Source: Delphinapterus leucas (Eukaryota > Chordata > Mammalia > Artiodactyla > Monodontidae). From it: a DNA stretch of 64,000 nucleotides. The stretch lies in assembly GCF_002288925.2 (NCBI RefSeq), contig NW_022098036.1, positions 43,045,633 through 43,109,632 on the forward strand, written 5' to 3'. Both the position numbers and the translations under genes were made by a program. The notes under the pieces were generated by a model, which was not told the DNA's origin, did not search any database, and saw nothing but the letters and a program-made list of their open reading frames with translations. Shown here one piece after another: positions 10,564 to 23,665 of the stretch. Position 1 is the stretch's first letter; each line of letters begins with the position of its first letter.

Positions 10564-12048
10564 TTTTTAAGTCAGTTATTAAAACCAAGATAACTCATTC
10601 TTCATGAACCAGAGATCAGCTACTCCAAATGTCCTTAGTGTTGGTGATCGTCAATGTCATATAATACATTTGAACTCATTCTGGATTCAAAGTCCACTTT
10701 CTCACCTCTTAAAACGTACCGTCTATTGACAGAAAACATGCACGAGGTTAGCAGAGATGACAAAACATGTTGAGATAACACAAACAGCTTGTCCTCTGGA
10801 TCGTGCAACATGGTGCCCTTTAGTGCTTAAAGGAGAGAGAACCTTTCTTTCTTTCTTGGAGGGAATGTTAGCTAAATTCAAGTATATAATATATCCAAGC
10901 AAAAAAATAGTTGTCTGGAATTAGAGATCCTATTCTGCAAGAAAACTAGACTCTTAAGTGAATTTCAGGGTTACTTAAAAGGTTAAGACTAAATTTTCTG
11001 AATATATTTACAAAATAGGGAAAATAAAGATCTGCTGGGAGAGCAGCATGTTGGGGTATACAAGCCATAGTTAGCCCTCCCAGCCATTCTGCAGATTCAT
11101 GCACCTTGAGGCTGAGTCATTCTTGCAAAATACCGTATAGGAATTTTCACTTCCTCTGTCAACCAGCAAAGAACCTTTGGGCAAGTTGAACAGAAAACTA
11201 CTTTTCTAACTCCTGTGTTGTATTAGATATTGGATTCAGTGTTCCCTTTTGAAAAAGCCTTATTTGACCCCTAGCCATGACACACTCCGTCCCAATTTAA
11301 AGTCTCTTTTATACACTGAAAAGAAGATGCTGTGAGATATTCAGATGCCTATTGTCTGGGCTGTAATGACTATGATTCAGCTAAGGTTTGCTGAGGGTAT
11401 TGACATTCTTGGAGGAAGGGCACTGAAGTGCACTGCACAGGCCTCTGGGGAATCTCAGTCCTTTCCTTATGCAAAGATACTCTCAGATACTTCAGAACTG
11501 TGGTAAGATTATGCTTTAGAAGGTGAGGAAAGTGCTTTTTTCCCCTCCAGGTGGGACAACGAATACAACTTCTTGACCACTGTAACAGCTTTTTCAGAGT
11601 TTCTAAAGATCAAGTCCACAAATATTTTATTTGCCCTGAAATTTTCCTATTGAGAGAAATTAATCATGCTGCCCTGTTCCTTAAACTTCCACTTACCTTC
11701 AGGTTTCTCCCCAGTCACACTTCTCTAAGGAGCACAGATTTCCTTTTAAACTTGCAAAAATAAGATGCAGACCGTATTAATGATTGGGCAGCTTCCTGCA
11801 CTGGTGTTTATTTTATGGTAATTCATATTGCAGAATATGCCTTTTAAATGAGCATAATTTATGTAACAAAAGTATAGCAAAAGTCATCGAACTCCTTGCT
11901 ACTCAAAGCTTGGTTGTATGCCCAGTGACTGTTGAAAGCATTGGTAGTTGACCAGGTCAACAAGGATTCAAGAGTCTGGGTAGGAGGCTAGCTTTCAGCA
12001 CTAGAGCAAAAGGCTAGATCTGAAAGATTCAAACTACATTTAAAAAAC
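10564..12048. other. Unassigned intergenic sequence
   Basis: No gene, RNA or transposon family was recognised. Open frames are short and isolated. Confidence 0.4.
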
Positions 12049-12059
12049 TGAAAGTTTTA

Positions 12060-12261
12060 GGGCTTTCCTGGTGGCACAAGTGGTTGAGAGTATGCCTGCT
12101 GATGCAGGAGACGCGGGTTCGTGCCCCGGTCCGGGAAGATCCCACATGCCGCGGAGCGGCTAAGCCCGTGAGCCATGGCCGCTGAGCCTGCGCGTCCGGA
12201 GCCTGTGCTCCGCAACGGGAGAGGCCACAACAGTGAGAGGCCCACGTACCACAAAAAAAAA
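12060..12261 (+). mobile_element. CHR-type SINE with 11-bp TSD
   Basis: It has the same head and body as the copy at 6672, with B-box-like GGTTCGTGCCC at 12116-12126 and a tail of nine A residues. A perfect TSD, TGAAAGTTTTA, lies at 12049-12059 and 12262-12272. Two changes near the head (GGCACAAGTGG, GAGTATGCC) set it apart from the other short copy. Confidence 0.95.
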
Positions 12262-12272
12262 TGAAAGTTTTA

Positions 12273-15214
12273 CTGGAGATGACATTGTCAACCAGTGTAT
12301 TCCCACCCAGAAATTATATTCCCAAGGATATTTTCTAAGTATTGGTTCTCTTCTTTTTTTAATCATCAAAGCTGTTCCAGTGCTGCTATGCCTGAAGAAA
12401 ATATATATGTACTTTGCAAACACTTTTTTAAAATTACGTATGTCCCCTAGATAGTCTCCATACCTCTAATAGTATTTCTCTTTTGAGTATAGTCTAAGAA
12501 TATTTTTTTCTTCTCAGTTTGAGAGATTTAAGGAAAAGAAAATCTAATATCACTTTTAATCATTATTTAACCTTAAAAACTGCAGTATTGTCACCTAGAG
12601 TTAAGATTCCCACTATGTTTTCTCCTTTGAGTAGTGTGCCTTGTCTCTTGCGTTGTAGCAACTGTTTCCTATTTTGGCCAACCCCACAAGCACCTGTAAA
12701 GGAACCCTACCTTCTTATAGCAGCTCCTGGAAGATTTCCTTCTTCGCTATCCCTTACCCCCCCACCCCCCGGTCTCTCTCCACCATAAAGGATTCTTTTC
12801 AGTCTCATAAGTTCACCTACCCATGCTAGAAAATAAAAGAATAAGTGCTATCTGGAGCCTTGCAAAATGATGAAAGTCTCTATTCCAAAGATTTTTCTAA
12901 CACGAGTTTTCTCACTCCACATGAACCCTAGCTTTACATTTCTTGCCCCACCTAACACAGAGATTCACCTTTGATTCGTCTCAGTGGCCGATTGCCAGGT
13001 ATGCTGTATCCAGCTTGAGAACTGAGCCCTCAGGGGAGAGCTCAGACTGAAAGACCAACTGTAAGAACCTGCCGTGTGCCTTTGGCATGTGTCTGAGCAC
13101 GTAAGACCCCCTATGCAGCCAACTTGAGGATATGCTGGTTCTGATGCATACATGAAAGAAAATCTAGGGCTGAGTAGTGGGTGTGTGTTTCTAAACCTCT
13201 GTGAGGGAGGCATGTCTCTGAGTCTAGTCAGTTCTACCCCTGAACTGTGTTTCCTATCTGTCTTCAGCTGTGACAATAGAGATAGAGAGTAGGAGTTCAG
13301 ATCCTTATCCATCCACTGGTACTTGAAATGTAACAGTGCCCTTAACAATTCATTTCCTATTCTAGAATCTAACTTTCCGAGCTGATTGTGTCCTACATGG
13401 GATGAACGTAGCGTCCTGCCTTACTGACTCAAGTACAAACTGTATATTTAATTGTACTTTTATTCATTTTCGGTCTGGCTCCTATAAAATAGATTTTAAA
13501 AATTTAATGGTAAAACTCATTTTTTTCTAATATAGTCAAATGTCATACCACAAAATTTTACTGAATTACCATCCAAATTCCTTTCTTCCCTGGGAGGAAC
13601 ATCTAGAACTATAAAGCAAGGAAATTATAGCTCTTGTAATTCACTATAGCTCTCTAATATACATACAGCACAGAAAATACATGACTTAATATCTTGACAC
13701 ATTAAACCAAGAAGAGCTTAAATGGGCAAGATGTGGAGGTTAACGAGCTTCTTTGTACTTTCTGTTAATCTCTGATGCTTCTCTTCTGGTCCCTCTGTAT
13801 CTGCACAGAAGTTTTTCTTTTATAATTTAAGTAAAAACCTTTGTGAATTAAGGGGCATATCTTCAAATGTTCCATATGAAGAGATGACTAATGTCAACAT
13901 CTGATTCCTCCCTACTCATAGCTGACACATCTCTACACCTAAGCATCTAAAATGTTCTAGGCTGAAATCATTACCTAGTGGACCACTTGGGAGTGAGACT
14001 GGAAATCTCCTCATCTCTTTTAATTAATAACTCACCCATTTTGACTCTTCCTTTTTTTTCTATCCTTCATCTTCTTGGCTTAGATATCACCTTGTATATT
14101 CAATCCATTCTGTTTTATTTTTATGGTTCCTCTGTTTTAATAAGCTGTACTCACATTACAAAAATATGATTTAGTACCAATTTTCTTGGGAAAATAAATA
14201 CTATTTAGAATATATTGGGATGAAACAGGCTCTTCTGAGTTTGCCTGGAAACTATTCCTATGGGAAAATGAATTCAAAGATTCAATATCGAATTACAAAT
14301 ACAATGTAGAAATGTAAATGACATGTAAGTTCAGGCATGCTAAGTGATTTTTCTGGCCCTATTGCTCTTACAGAGGAAATATCACTCCTGAAATATCCCA
14401 TCACCGATTAAGGACATGATCAGAGTTATATTAACCCCAACACTTCATTCAGGGAGTATGGCTTCAAGAATTCTAATTGCATCCATCAATTCTTCATTTA
14501 TAAAGTGTCTATTAAGCATCTATCAATATGGCTGCCAGTTCAAAACAAAAAACATGAGTTCAGCCCTGCTTACTTTTGCAAACCCCAGTCTCCCCATCCC
14601 CTATAAAAGGGGGAGACATAATAGAATCTCTTGAGTGGACAATGACTGAATATGTAGTTTGGATAAATCTCTTCAGGCAATTCTGATACACCCATCCATG
14701 CCCATTTGAGAAGCCCTGTTCTATATCCTTTCTGTTGGAAATTTCATTTACTCCCATGGCTTCAAATAACTTTAATATGCAAATAACCCTCAAGTCTATA
14801 CTTTAACATAGTTTTCTCCCCTGAACCCCCAAACCTTCTGCTTCTAGATTGCCTCCTTTAAAGTGGTCCCTCACGTAAAATTTCTTCAAAATCAAACTCA
14901 GGTTCAGCTGCCCTGTATATTGAACTTTGCCTAGGTTTCTACTTCATTTGATATCACTGTGCACATAGCTGCTGATATTGGAAACTTAAAGGCATTATTG
15001 TCTCTTCCCTTTGCTGTGTCTTAGAACGTAACATCTTATCTGTCTCAGAGTCTAGTTAGTTCTTTACCCACAGTGTATCTTGAAACTGTCCCATGTTCTT
15101 GGTCTCCACTGCCACTCCCTAGAGACAAAACCTTTACTGACTGGTATTTAAACAACTGCCAATGTCCAATGGCAATTCCATCCCTGGTACAGTTCTTCAG
15201 TTATTATTCTAAAG
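12273..15214. other. Unassigned intergenic sequence
   Basis: About 2.9 kb without a recognised gene or clear repeat. A C-rich run sits at 12759-12771. The pyrimidine-rich part after 14800 may be very diverged L2, but the match is too weak to call. Confidence 0.4.
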
Positions 15215-15440
15215 CAGAAATCAGGTAACTTCAGTCCTTTCCTTGAAAACTTCGAAGGTATCTTCATCACCTACCAGATTAAACTATTATAATGGGGGAT
15301 ATAACACTCTGCAAATCCTAACTTTATTTCATGATCTGCCACTTTCTCTCTCCCTTGAACTTGAAGCACAGAAAATTTCTGATTTCTAAAAAACATTCGT
15401 CCTCCAGTGCCTCTGCATATTTGAAGCTGCTCCATTTCGT
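15215..15440 (+). mobile_element. Probable LINE L2 fragment
   Basis: Blocks such as the ATGATCTGCCAC stretch near 15331 and the CCAGTGCCTCTGCATATTTG stretch near 15405 follow the order of the L2 3' region in the sense direction. They are strongly diverged. Confidence 0.5.
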
Positions 15441-15444
15441 AGGA

Positions 15445-15572
15445 CATAATATATAAATTGAGAATAGCAATTGTTATCTTACAGATTTGTTAGAGGGTTA
15501 TTAAGTGAGATGTTTCTAAAGCCCTGAATACATATCCTAGTACAAAATTAATGTTCAATAAGTGGTAGCTGT
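15445..15572 (+). mobile_element. MIR SINE 3' part
   Basis: The order TTGTTAGAGGGTTATTAAGT, AAAGCCCTGAATACATATCC, then TTAATGTTCAATAAGTGGTA follows the MIR 3' half. The 5' half is missing. Confidence 0.6.
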
Positions 15573-15599
15573 TTAATGCTGTTTGTTTTTACCTGACAG

Positions 15600-15960
15600 C
15601 TTTAATTTAGCATTATATTGTGAATATTTCTCCATGCTATCAAATAGTTTTTGAAAATGTGATTATAAACTGCTGCATAGTAATAAATAACATGGATACA
15701 CCTTAATTTATTATGCCAAGTCCCTATCGGTGAACATTTATATTGTTTTCAACTCTTTACTCTTATAAATAACACTATAATAAACATCATAATACATAAA
15801 TCTTTGAGAACACCTCCAAATATTTTCCTAGGATAAATTACTGGAAGTAGAACAGTTTAAGACTCTAGAAACTTATTGTCAAACTACTCCCCAGAGAGGT
15901 AACAACTGATGTTGCCACTAGCAGTATCTGAGAGCTCCTTCATTTGCACCCTTCCAAATA
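15600..15960 (-). mobile_element. Old LINE-1 fragment, antisense
   Basis: The series ATTTATATTGTTTTCAACTC, CCTAGGATAAATTACTGGAA and GTCAAACTACTCCCCAGAGA is the reverse complement of an old L1M 3' region. Ends are approximate. Confidence 0.6.
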
Positions 15961-16915
15961 TACCTAGCATATTCTTTCTCCCTCTCTCTTTACTAGTATA
16001 ATGGTATCTTGTTTGTTTTTGTTACAACAACCAAATAGTCCTCCATATTTAATCCATTAGGCTCTTTTAGTAGCAGAGAGGAGAGAAACCCATTTGCCTC
16101 AAAGAATCTTGGAAGGTTTTATCAACCTGTCTTTTGGACTCATGGGAGTAGACTCTGTACATTTCAAGCTTTGTCCAAAGGGTTGCCTGACCTTTATTTA
16201 ACCACATCTTAAATTAATCACCCCTACTATCCTACCAATCCCCAATCACCAGCAACTAAATATAAAAGCCAGACCCCTCATATTAGAGCATTTTATGATT
16301 CCTTGACATTCATCCCTCATGCCATGCCCTCAAAATATAAAAATCCATATCCCATGATAAATGGCAGGGTAATTATTAGGAGTAATAGAAGGGATGAGAC
16401 TACTTAACCTCAAAATTGTGAGCTGAATCAAGGTTCTATTTGAATCACCGGTATAAATGGTTGCTATCCAGCATCAAGGATCAGTTAAACACCAAAAATT
16501 ACATAAATCCTACCTATCCACTGGCAAAAGAGATAAAGGCAAAATTATTTGATATTTGATATACTGTTTGCTAGCTAAGGAAATGTAGGATGATATAAGG
16601 CCACATAGTTCAACAGGATTATGTTTATCTTTTAGTCGTTGTCTCCCCAGGGTCAAGCATACTGTAAATCACTCAAAAAATATTGAATAAAAGAAGGAAA
16701 GAAAAAATATATATATAAACCAGATTTGACTCTCAACTACTTTCACTTAAGCTGGGAGTCTTATAACAGCTCTCAAAATTCTGATTAAACCTCCTCTCAA
16801 CATGTTTAGTTTGCATTATTGGATTGATAATAGATAAACATGGTTTCTAATTTCATTATTAGCCATTTATATATTCTTTTGTGAAATACCATAGCACGAT
16901 ATTCTTTAATATGCT
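15961..16915. other. Unassigned intergenic sequence
   Basis: No gene or clear repeat was recognised. It is AT-rich, with a short AT repeat near 16705-16720. Confidence 0.4.
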
Positions 16916-16919
16916 ATGA

Positions 16920-17215
16920 CATATGTTACATGTATCCTTTGAGCCAGCACATCTGCTTGTGGTAACTTAACCTAAGGAAATAAGTGAAGAATTCCAGAAA
17001 TAGAACATGTATCAAATATTTATTCCAGTGTGTTCTTACAAGCAAAAAAGGGGGGGAAAGGAAACAATTCATATATCCAAACATATGGAATTAATTAAAT
17101 ACAATGCAGAACATCTACACTTGAATACTATCCAGCCATTGAAACTGATGTTATAAAAGTTTCTGTGTGCTTAAATATTCTATTTTTAATATATTAAGTG
17201 AAAACATTAGGTCAC
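16920..17215 (+). mobile_element. Old LINE-1 fragment, sense
   Basis: TTGAATACTATCCAGCCATT and the GAATTAATTAAATACAATG region follow the sense 3' part of old L1M ORF2. All frames are broken. Confidence 0.6.
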
Positions 17216-17224
17216 ACAACTATA

Positions 17225-17840
17225 CATGGAATGATGTCCTATCTCCCTGTTCTCTCTTGAACCTGTCATCAACCATTTCACCAAACGATATGAAGGTTAC
17301 TAAAGACCTCTATGTTGTGAAATCCAGTGCTTACTTCCCGATCCTCTTCTTACTTGACCTATTGGCATCATTTGACCTAGATGACTGCACCCTCATCCTT
17401 GAAACAGATTCAGAACTTGACTTCAGGAGAACCATGTGTTCTTGGTTCTCTTTCTTCAACGACGCCTGTTCCTTAGCCTCCTTTGTTAACTTCATTTCAT
17501 ATGTCACATCTTAAAATGAGTTCCCAGTCCTCAGTCCTTGATTCTTTCTACTGTCTTTACTCACCCCTGGGTGATTCCATCCAGTCTTCATGGCTTTAAA
17601 CACCATCTATAAAAACTGATGTTGCCCAGATTTCTATGCTAGCCTGGACCTCTACTCTGAACTCCAGACTCTGAAATTGGCTGCCTATTTGATGTTACCA
17701 GTTAAATATTTAAAAAGCAGTTTTGATTAAACTTAAAAAATGAACTCCTGATGTTTTACCCTCAAACCTATTGCTCCCACAATCTTTACCATATTAAACA
17801 ATGGCAACTCTATTTTTCAAGTTGAGTGATGATAATAATA
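17225..17840 (+). pseudogene. LINE L2 ORF2 reverse-transcriptase remnant
   Basis: This is a decayed piece of the L2 non-LTR retrotransposon polymerase. In the first 290 bases one frame still reads LLDLLASFDLDDCTLILET followed by a CSWFSFFNDACSLASF stretch, matching the L2 pattern of a hydrophobic LLDLSAAFD-type motif and a later WFSSYLSG-type motif. The frame then stops at 17512-17514, but the DNA keeps following the L2 order (GATTCCATCCAGTCTTCATGG, AACACCATCTAT, ACTCCAGACTCTGAAATTGG, AATGGCAACTC) to about 17840. The FDLDD stretch sits where the conserved FDTVDH-type motif is expected. Domain identity comes from remembered L2 consensus. It is not functional. Confidence 0.75.
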
Positions 17841-18124
17841 ATGGAGTGAGGTGGGTTGGGGGCCTTGGGGATGGGGGAGGGAGGGCTGAAAAGTGGAAAG
17901 ATTTAAATATTTCTTTCTCCCAGTTTTCTTCCAAATCTGTTTGAATATTAGGCAGATATCCATAAGCTTAAATTTAGGCCTCTACAGCACCCACTTCTAT
18001 GATATTAACTGTCAGTATTTCTCAACAAAAGTAATTCCTGAATTAACATAAAAATGATGTGAGTTACAAAATTCCAGTTTCAAAATATGCTTATTTACAG
18101 TAAAAATTCTACCCATTGGTGAAA

Positions 18125-19640
18125 TGTTAGACGCATTCTGTTTCACTTCAGGAACAAGATGAGGATGTCCAGTATTGCCCTATCTAATTCAGTATACTGG
18201 AGCTCCTAAACAGCATGATAAGACAAGAAAAAGGAATAAAAATATAAGAACTGGAGTGGAAGAAACAAAACTATTTTTCATGGATGTCTTGCCTACATTC
18301 AAAACCCCAAATTTTCTACAGACAAATTAGCTGAATTAATGAGAGACTGACAGTTTTGCTGAATGAAAGATCAGTAAGTGGCAAAAAAAAATCAATTGCA
18401 TTTCTAGAATAGGGATAGAAAATATAATTTTACAAAATGGATAAACAGACTAAATATCCTAAAGATATTAGTTCTTCCCAATTCTACCTAAACATTCAAT
18501 GCAGTTTCAGTCATAATCTCAACAAAAATTTTTTAATTTATATAGAAGAAGAATGGCCAAGAAAAACAATATGATTGAAAAGGATGCATATAATGGATTA
18601 AAGACTTACATATAAAGGCAAAACTTTAAAACATTTTGAAACAATAAAGAATATTCTTTTTATGCTTTTGAGAAAGGGATTTATTCAATAAACATGTAAG
18701 CCACAAAGGAAAAGACCAATAAAATTAACTATAATAAAATTAAGAACTTCTGGTTCTCAAAAGAGACATTAAAGAAAATTTTAAATATACAGCTTAGGAG
18801 AAGGTATTTACGACATAACCACCAAAATGTTCATTTCCAGAACATACAACTCCCACAAATTAAGAAAATAAAGAAAACAAAGTAATACCCCCAAATGGGT
18901 AACACATATGAAAAAATATTTCACACAGGAGGACAGAAGAATGAAAAGATGCTCAAACTCATTAGCAATCAGACCTGAAAACTAAAACAAAACACAATGG
19001 ACACCATCTCGCATACACTAGGCTCAAAAAAAAATTAAACTAATGACATAGCCAAGAGTTGGTGGGGATGAGAAGCAATAGAAACTCTTAAACACTGCTC
19101 TTGGGAGAGTAAATTGATACAAAATTATGGAATTCTCTAATAAAGTTAAAATGCACATACCCTGTCACCCAGTATTACCAGTCCTAGATAATATATCTTA
19201 GAGAAACTTTTGTACGTGTATACCAGGAGACATGAATAAGAGTATTCATAATGACTTTATTTTCAGCAGTAAACTATATGTAACACATGTCCATCAAAGG
19301 AGGATTAATAAATAATTGTGAAATATTCATGTGATAAAACACTATGACAGTGAAAGTAAATGAACAGTTCTGTGCAGCAATATGGATGAATCTCAGAACA
19401 TTGAGTGATTGAAAAGCAAGTCATGCTAGGGCACATACAGCATGATACCACTCATAAAAATGTTCAAAAACTGGGAATATTAAAAAATACGTTGTTTAAA
19501 GTTAAAATCAAATCTATGGAGAAAAGCAAGGGAATGAAACACAACTTAGAGTAGTGTTTGTCTCTGGTGAATATTGGGGGACATTGCCAGGGATGGTTTG
19601 GAGAGAGACTTCACTGTAAGGATAATGGTCTATTTAAGAT
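18125..19640 (+). mobile_element. Old LINE-1 (L1M type), sense
   Basis: It reads through the 3' part of ORF2 and into the 3'UTR of an old L1: the GGATGTCCAGTATTGCCCTA block at its start, AAAAGATGCTCAAACTCATT near 18946, GAGTTGGTGGGGATGAGAAG near 19056 and the ATATGGATGAATCTCAGAAC block near 19380. There are many stops and indels. Confidence 0.8.
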
Positions 19641-20509
19641 GTTATGGATTCCAGGTGTTCACTTGTGATTCTTTATAACTTACCTAAACATTGCATATAT
19701 TCTCCTATATATACTATATATGTTAGAACTTTTGGTCTCAAGTTTGGCCAAAGTTTACTATGTTTTGTTGTAGCAATCAATTACTACCTAAATGTCCTGT
19801 TGATTATATCCTCAGGCAAGAGGAAGCTAGGATATAGTTAGGGTGGCCCACTTACCTGTATCCTCATTCCCAACCCCTCATCTTCTCAAAGTGCTAGGTG
19901 AGAATGTCATGCCAGGTACCTTCCACTTGCCTCTCCCCCTTCTCTGCTCTGCTCCCTGCCATGGGAGGGGGACCTATACAGGCCACGGGAATGACCTTCC
20001 ATTCCCTTTGATTTCTGGTTGGTTCAGGTCGCTGGAGAGCCCTAAAAGGTGATTGGATGGAAGGAGAACAGTGAGATCAAGGTATTCATCACCCTCATTC
20101 TTTCCCACCAAAATTGTCTCCAGCTGACTGATGCCCGGGATTAAATGTCACTGCTTTTCTCAAGGCTGTCAACCTTACATGACTTCTTCTAGGTTCTGAT
20201 AAGTTCCTCATCCCTTCAGACCTAGAGGGTCTACTAGTCAACCTCATATTAAACTGTGCCAAATACATGGTTCCAGAAACCTATACCTCTGTGAGTAGCC
20301 CCTTTGTAATTAAACCCTTGTGAGGTATTCTGAGCGTGGCATCTAATTCTTGTTGGGACCTTGCCTAATATAAATGGAGAGGGATGGAAAGAAAATTAGG
20401 GAAAATCACATATAAAAAGATTTTTTTTAAGTATTTGGGGAGCAATGAATAGTTTTTGTTTAGAGCCTGAAAACGATATTAACTTTTTTTTTAATGGGGA
20501 AAATAAAAA
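19641..20509. other. Unassigned intergenic sequence
   Basis: No gene or repeat family was recognised. Short AT-rich runs occur near 19695-19725. Confidence 0.4.
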
Positions 20510-20660
20510 GAATGATAGGGGTCTTAATTCAGAGCCATTTGTTCACTTATTCAACAGGGAAGTGACATGTTGAACAGTGTTAGAGGAAGACGATTCTGGT
20601 AGCTTTATGTAGGATAAACTGTGGAGCAAGGTCCTGGAAGGAAGAAGTCCCTGACTTAGC
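20510..20660 (-). mobile_element. LINE L2 fragment, antisense
   Basis: CAGGGAAGTGACATGTTGAA followed by GATTCTGGTAGCTTTATGTA is the reverse complement of a conserved L2 block that also occurs near 7230 and 43960. Confidence 0.5.
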
Positions 20661-20984
20661 AGGCCAGTAGGAGCTGGCTTGGTGAAATCAATCTTAGAGT
20701 GCATATTTGAGGAGCTATCCAGTCAGGTCCTCCCTTTATACACCTAGTCCCACATCGCGACTACTCTCGTCTGGCGTGCCTCATCTATGAAGTAAAGTCT
20801 GTCTGGATGTCAGGCAAAGGGATAACATGACATGAAAGAAGAGGAATTTAGTTACACATCTCTTTTTTGCTGCCAATAATATTTTAATTTGTATCCTTAT
20901 CACCGCTAATTGTTATCACCCTGTTCAAGGCCTTTGGCAGCACTTCATATTCCACTGTAGGTGCGTTTTGAGCCTTTATTGTAC

Positions 20985-21660
20985 CAACACAAATACTCAT
21001 TAGTGTTTTGCTCTGCATCCTTTTAAATTGAGTCTTTTATGTTGTTACTTTGCCCACAGTGGACTCTGAAATGTCTCTCTGTTTAGCACCATCTGCAGAT
21101 TTAATTAATGTGCTGTTTTGCTCATCTTCTAGATGATTAATAAAGATGTTGAATAGAATCGAGCTTAATACCATAACATGTGGCACCCTGTAGCCACTTT
21201 CTGCTAAATGAACTGAAATGCAGTTTGCTTTTATACCTGCTCATGGCTTTTTGTGATATTCTTAATCCATCTAAAAAGTGTTTTTCTTGAATCATATTCG
21301 GGTTTGCAAATCTGAATTGGAAGTTTCCCTTAGAAGAAATAACTCATCTGTGGATTGCATTACCTGCACATTACCAACCTAGCCCAATGCTGTGTGCAAG
21401 TCAGTTTAATGTAGATTTCTATGATGATGAAACCTACCTTTTTCTAACACATTTGAGATTCTCTAAGTGTTCTTGCAGTTGCTTTATAATTTGGCCTTTT
21501 CAACAACCAGTGACTTTTTATAAAGCAGGTAGGTTCTATATTTCTCATGAGGAACTTGACCCCCTGAAATTAATTTACAGAAAGCTAATGATAGTTCCAG
21601 CTTTAGGATTCCGGAATTCATACTTGCTGACGCCTAATTTGGCATTCTAACTGGTTGAAA
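20985..21660 (-). mobile_element. CR1/L3-type LINE fragment, antisense
   Basis: ACCATCTGCAGATTTAATTA, then GATTAATAAAGATGTTGAAT, then CATGTGGCACCCTGTAGCC is the reverse complement of a well-known CR1/L3 ORF2 segment (the ATGTTGAATAGRACTGG and TGTGGCACMCC blocks). Weaker matches, such as TGATGAAACC near 21424 and the region to about 21650, keep the same order. It is among the oldest elements here. Confidence 0.6.
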
Positions 21661-23490
21661 TATGCTGCCTCAAGTTTAAGTCATTAGCAGCTTGGGGGAA
21701 GAATTTCTGCTACCATATCTTCAACTCTGTGTTCGGGAGCAAAAGTTAGATTTTATAAAGGCCCAGCAACATAAATTTTAATTTTTCTCAACACTTCTGT
21801 GGTGTTTCTTACTAATTCTTAGCCACATATTAAAGGCAAATAAATGAGAAAAGGTAGATCTTGTAAATATCCTCCTATAAGCAACATATATCAATGCTTG
21901 TAGATAAGCCCATAGATAAGATTATCTTTCTGTTCGCTTAACAGAATGTACATGGTAGTTCAGAGTCAGCTAAGTTAAGGGCTAAGTTATTAATGCCAGT
22001 TTATTACTTATGAGTGGGTTGTTCCAGCTGATTTTCTGCTTCATAGGAGAGGATTACTAGCCTCCCTTAGGCTAGGTCCTCTCCCTTCTGCTGCTCAATG
22101 ATCAACCCCCTGAATTCATCCCAAGGCTACTAAGACCTCTGGCCTCTATTAGCCAGCACTCAGTTTCCTCTACAAGGGGAAATGCCAGGAGCTGACAGCA
22201 TATTCTTCACTTGCTCTTGCCTCTAGGATGATTGGCAGTGGAGGGTTTCTCAGCTTAGCAGTACTGCTGATTTCCACCTCACTGCGGGGCTCCTTTGTGC
22301 ATGAGGCTGTCAGGAACTCCTGGACATGAGTATGTGAGGGACTTCTCTGAGCCCAGCCCAAAAATCATGATAAAGAGGTGGATGTAGAATCAGAGCCATA
22401 AGCAGCAAAGCTGAGTATTTCTTCAGTTTCTGTCTCTGGCTAGTTCTTAGCACACTATTACAATCAATTGTATGACCCTTGGGCAAATTATGCATCTTTA
22501 GTTTTTCTCACCTATAAGGAAAATAATAAAAGTAGAAACTTCAGTTGACACAAAATGTGTAATGTACCAGAAAAGTAAAATGAATAAATGCATATTCTTG
22601 CATGCTAGCTCTCCTTTCTGTCTCATAAGCCGTTGCAACTCTCTACTAAAATTAGTCACCAAATTGTTATATTATAAAGGCACACACCTTCTTAAAGGAG
22701 AAATTAGTGTAGCACAGCATATAAGCAAACAGTAATTTTTGGTGAAGTTTTTATATACCTTTGAATAATAAGCAGAAAATAAAGCATGCTTTTTTAGCTT
22801 TATGTTAATAAACTTTTAAATGAAAGTCATTATTAACCAAAGATAAAAATAGAAAGAAAATGTCCCAAGCCAATTGTTTAAGGTACAAGGTAGGGTTTGG
22901 TGTATAAATCATACCACTTACCTCTCCCACTTAGTCCAAATCTTCATCACAGGTTCTATACAAGAAAATTGAATCAAATGTGGGTCAGACTTCAGCTAGA
23001 TTGATGGTAAAGCTTGATTGGACAACGCATCAGGGACTTGAGTCCAAAATGAGATCTCCTTCTTCTACAAGGATGGCCAGGTCCACTTAGTCAACCTGAT
23101 TTGATTTATCAACTGGATATCGGAAGAGATAGGTGAGCCACTGTACCTGAGGAGAGGTGGTTTCCTCTGTGGGGTGGGGTAAGAACAGGTAGGGGAAAGG
23201 GGAGTCAGTGAAGGAAAAAGGGGGAAAAAAATGGCGGAAACTTCTTCCACCAGAACTCCTGAGGACGCTGTTGTATCTTAGAGATACAGGGCTAGGTGCC
23301 AAATGATGATCCTTACGTTATCACCTGCCACAGTCATAGATATGATACATTTGCTTGATTGATACACTTGGGGTCAGAGCTGTTCTTGGACAAGTTGGGA
23401 TTTTTTTGCCAGTAAGAACATTTAGTGGAGAACCCATCTTTTATTTAAAATTCTCTAAGATATTCAGTCTCATGAGTTAATAAGGAAGAG
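21661..23490. other. Unassigned intergenic sequence
   Basis: About 1.8 kb without a recognised gene or repeat. Open frames at 22170-22495 and 23065-23302 are short, overlapping and unrecognised. Confidence 0.4.
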
Positions 23491-23494
23491 TGAA

Positions 23495-23665
23495 TAATAA
23501 GTTATTTAGCATCAACTTTATACCGGCACTTTACATATATTATCTCATTCTCTTCCTATCCAAATCGTATGACAGATACTGTCACAAATATTGTACTGAA
23601 GAGGAACCCAACACCAAGGTCATGTAGATGGAAAGAGGCGGAGACAGGATTGAGGTCCAGCTATG
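23495..23665 (-). mobile_element. MIR SINE, antisense
   Basis: TTTACATATATTATCTCATT followed by CCAAGGTCATGTAGATGGAA follows the reverse complement of MIR (ACATG..TTAACTCATT, then CAAGGTCACACAGCTAGTAA). Highly diverged. Confidence 0.6.

Noticed and set aside
12965..13348. 127-codon open frame on the minus strand
   Set aside because: No known domain or motif, and no supporting splice or promoter context.
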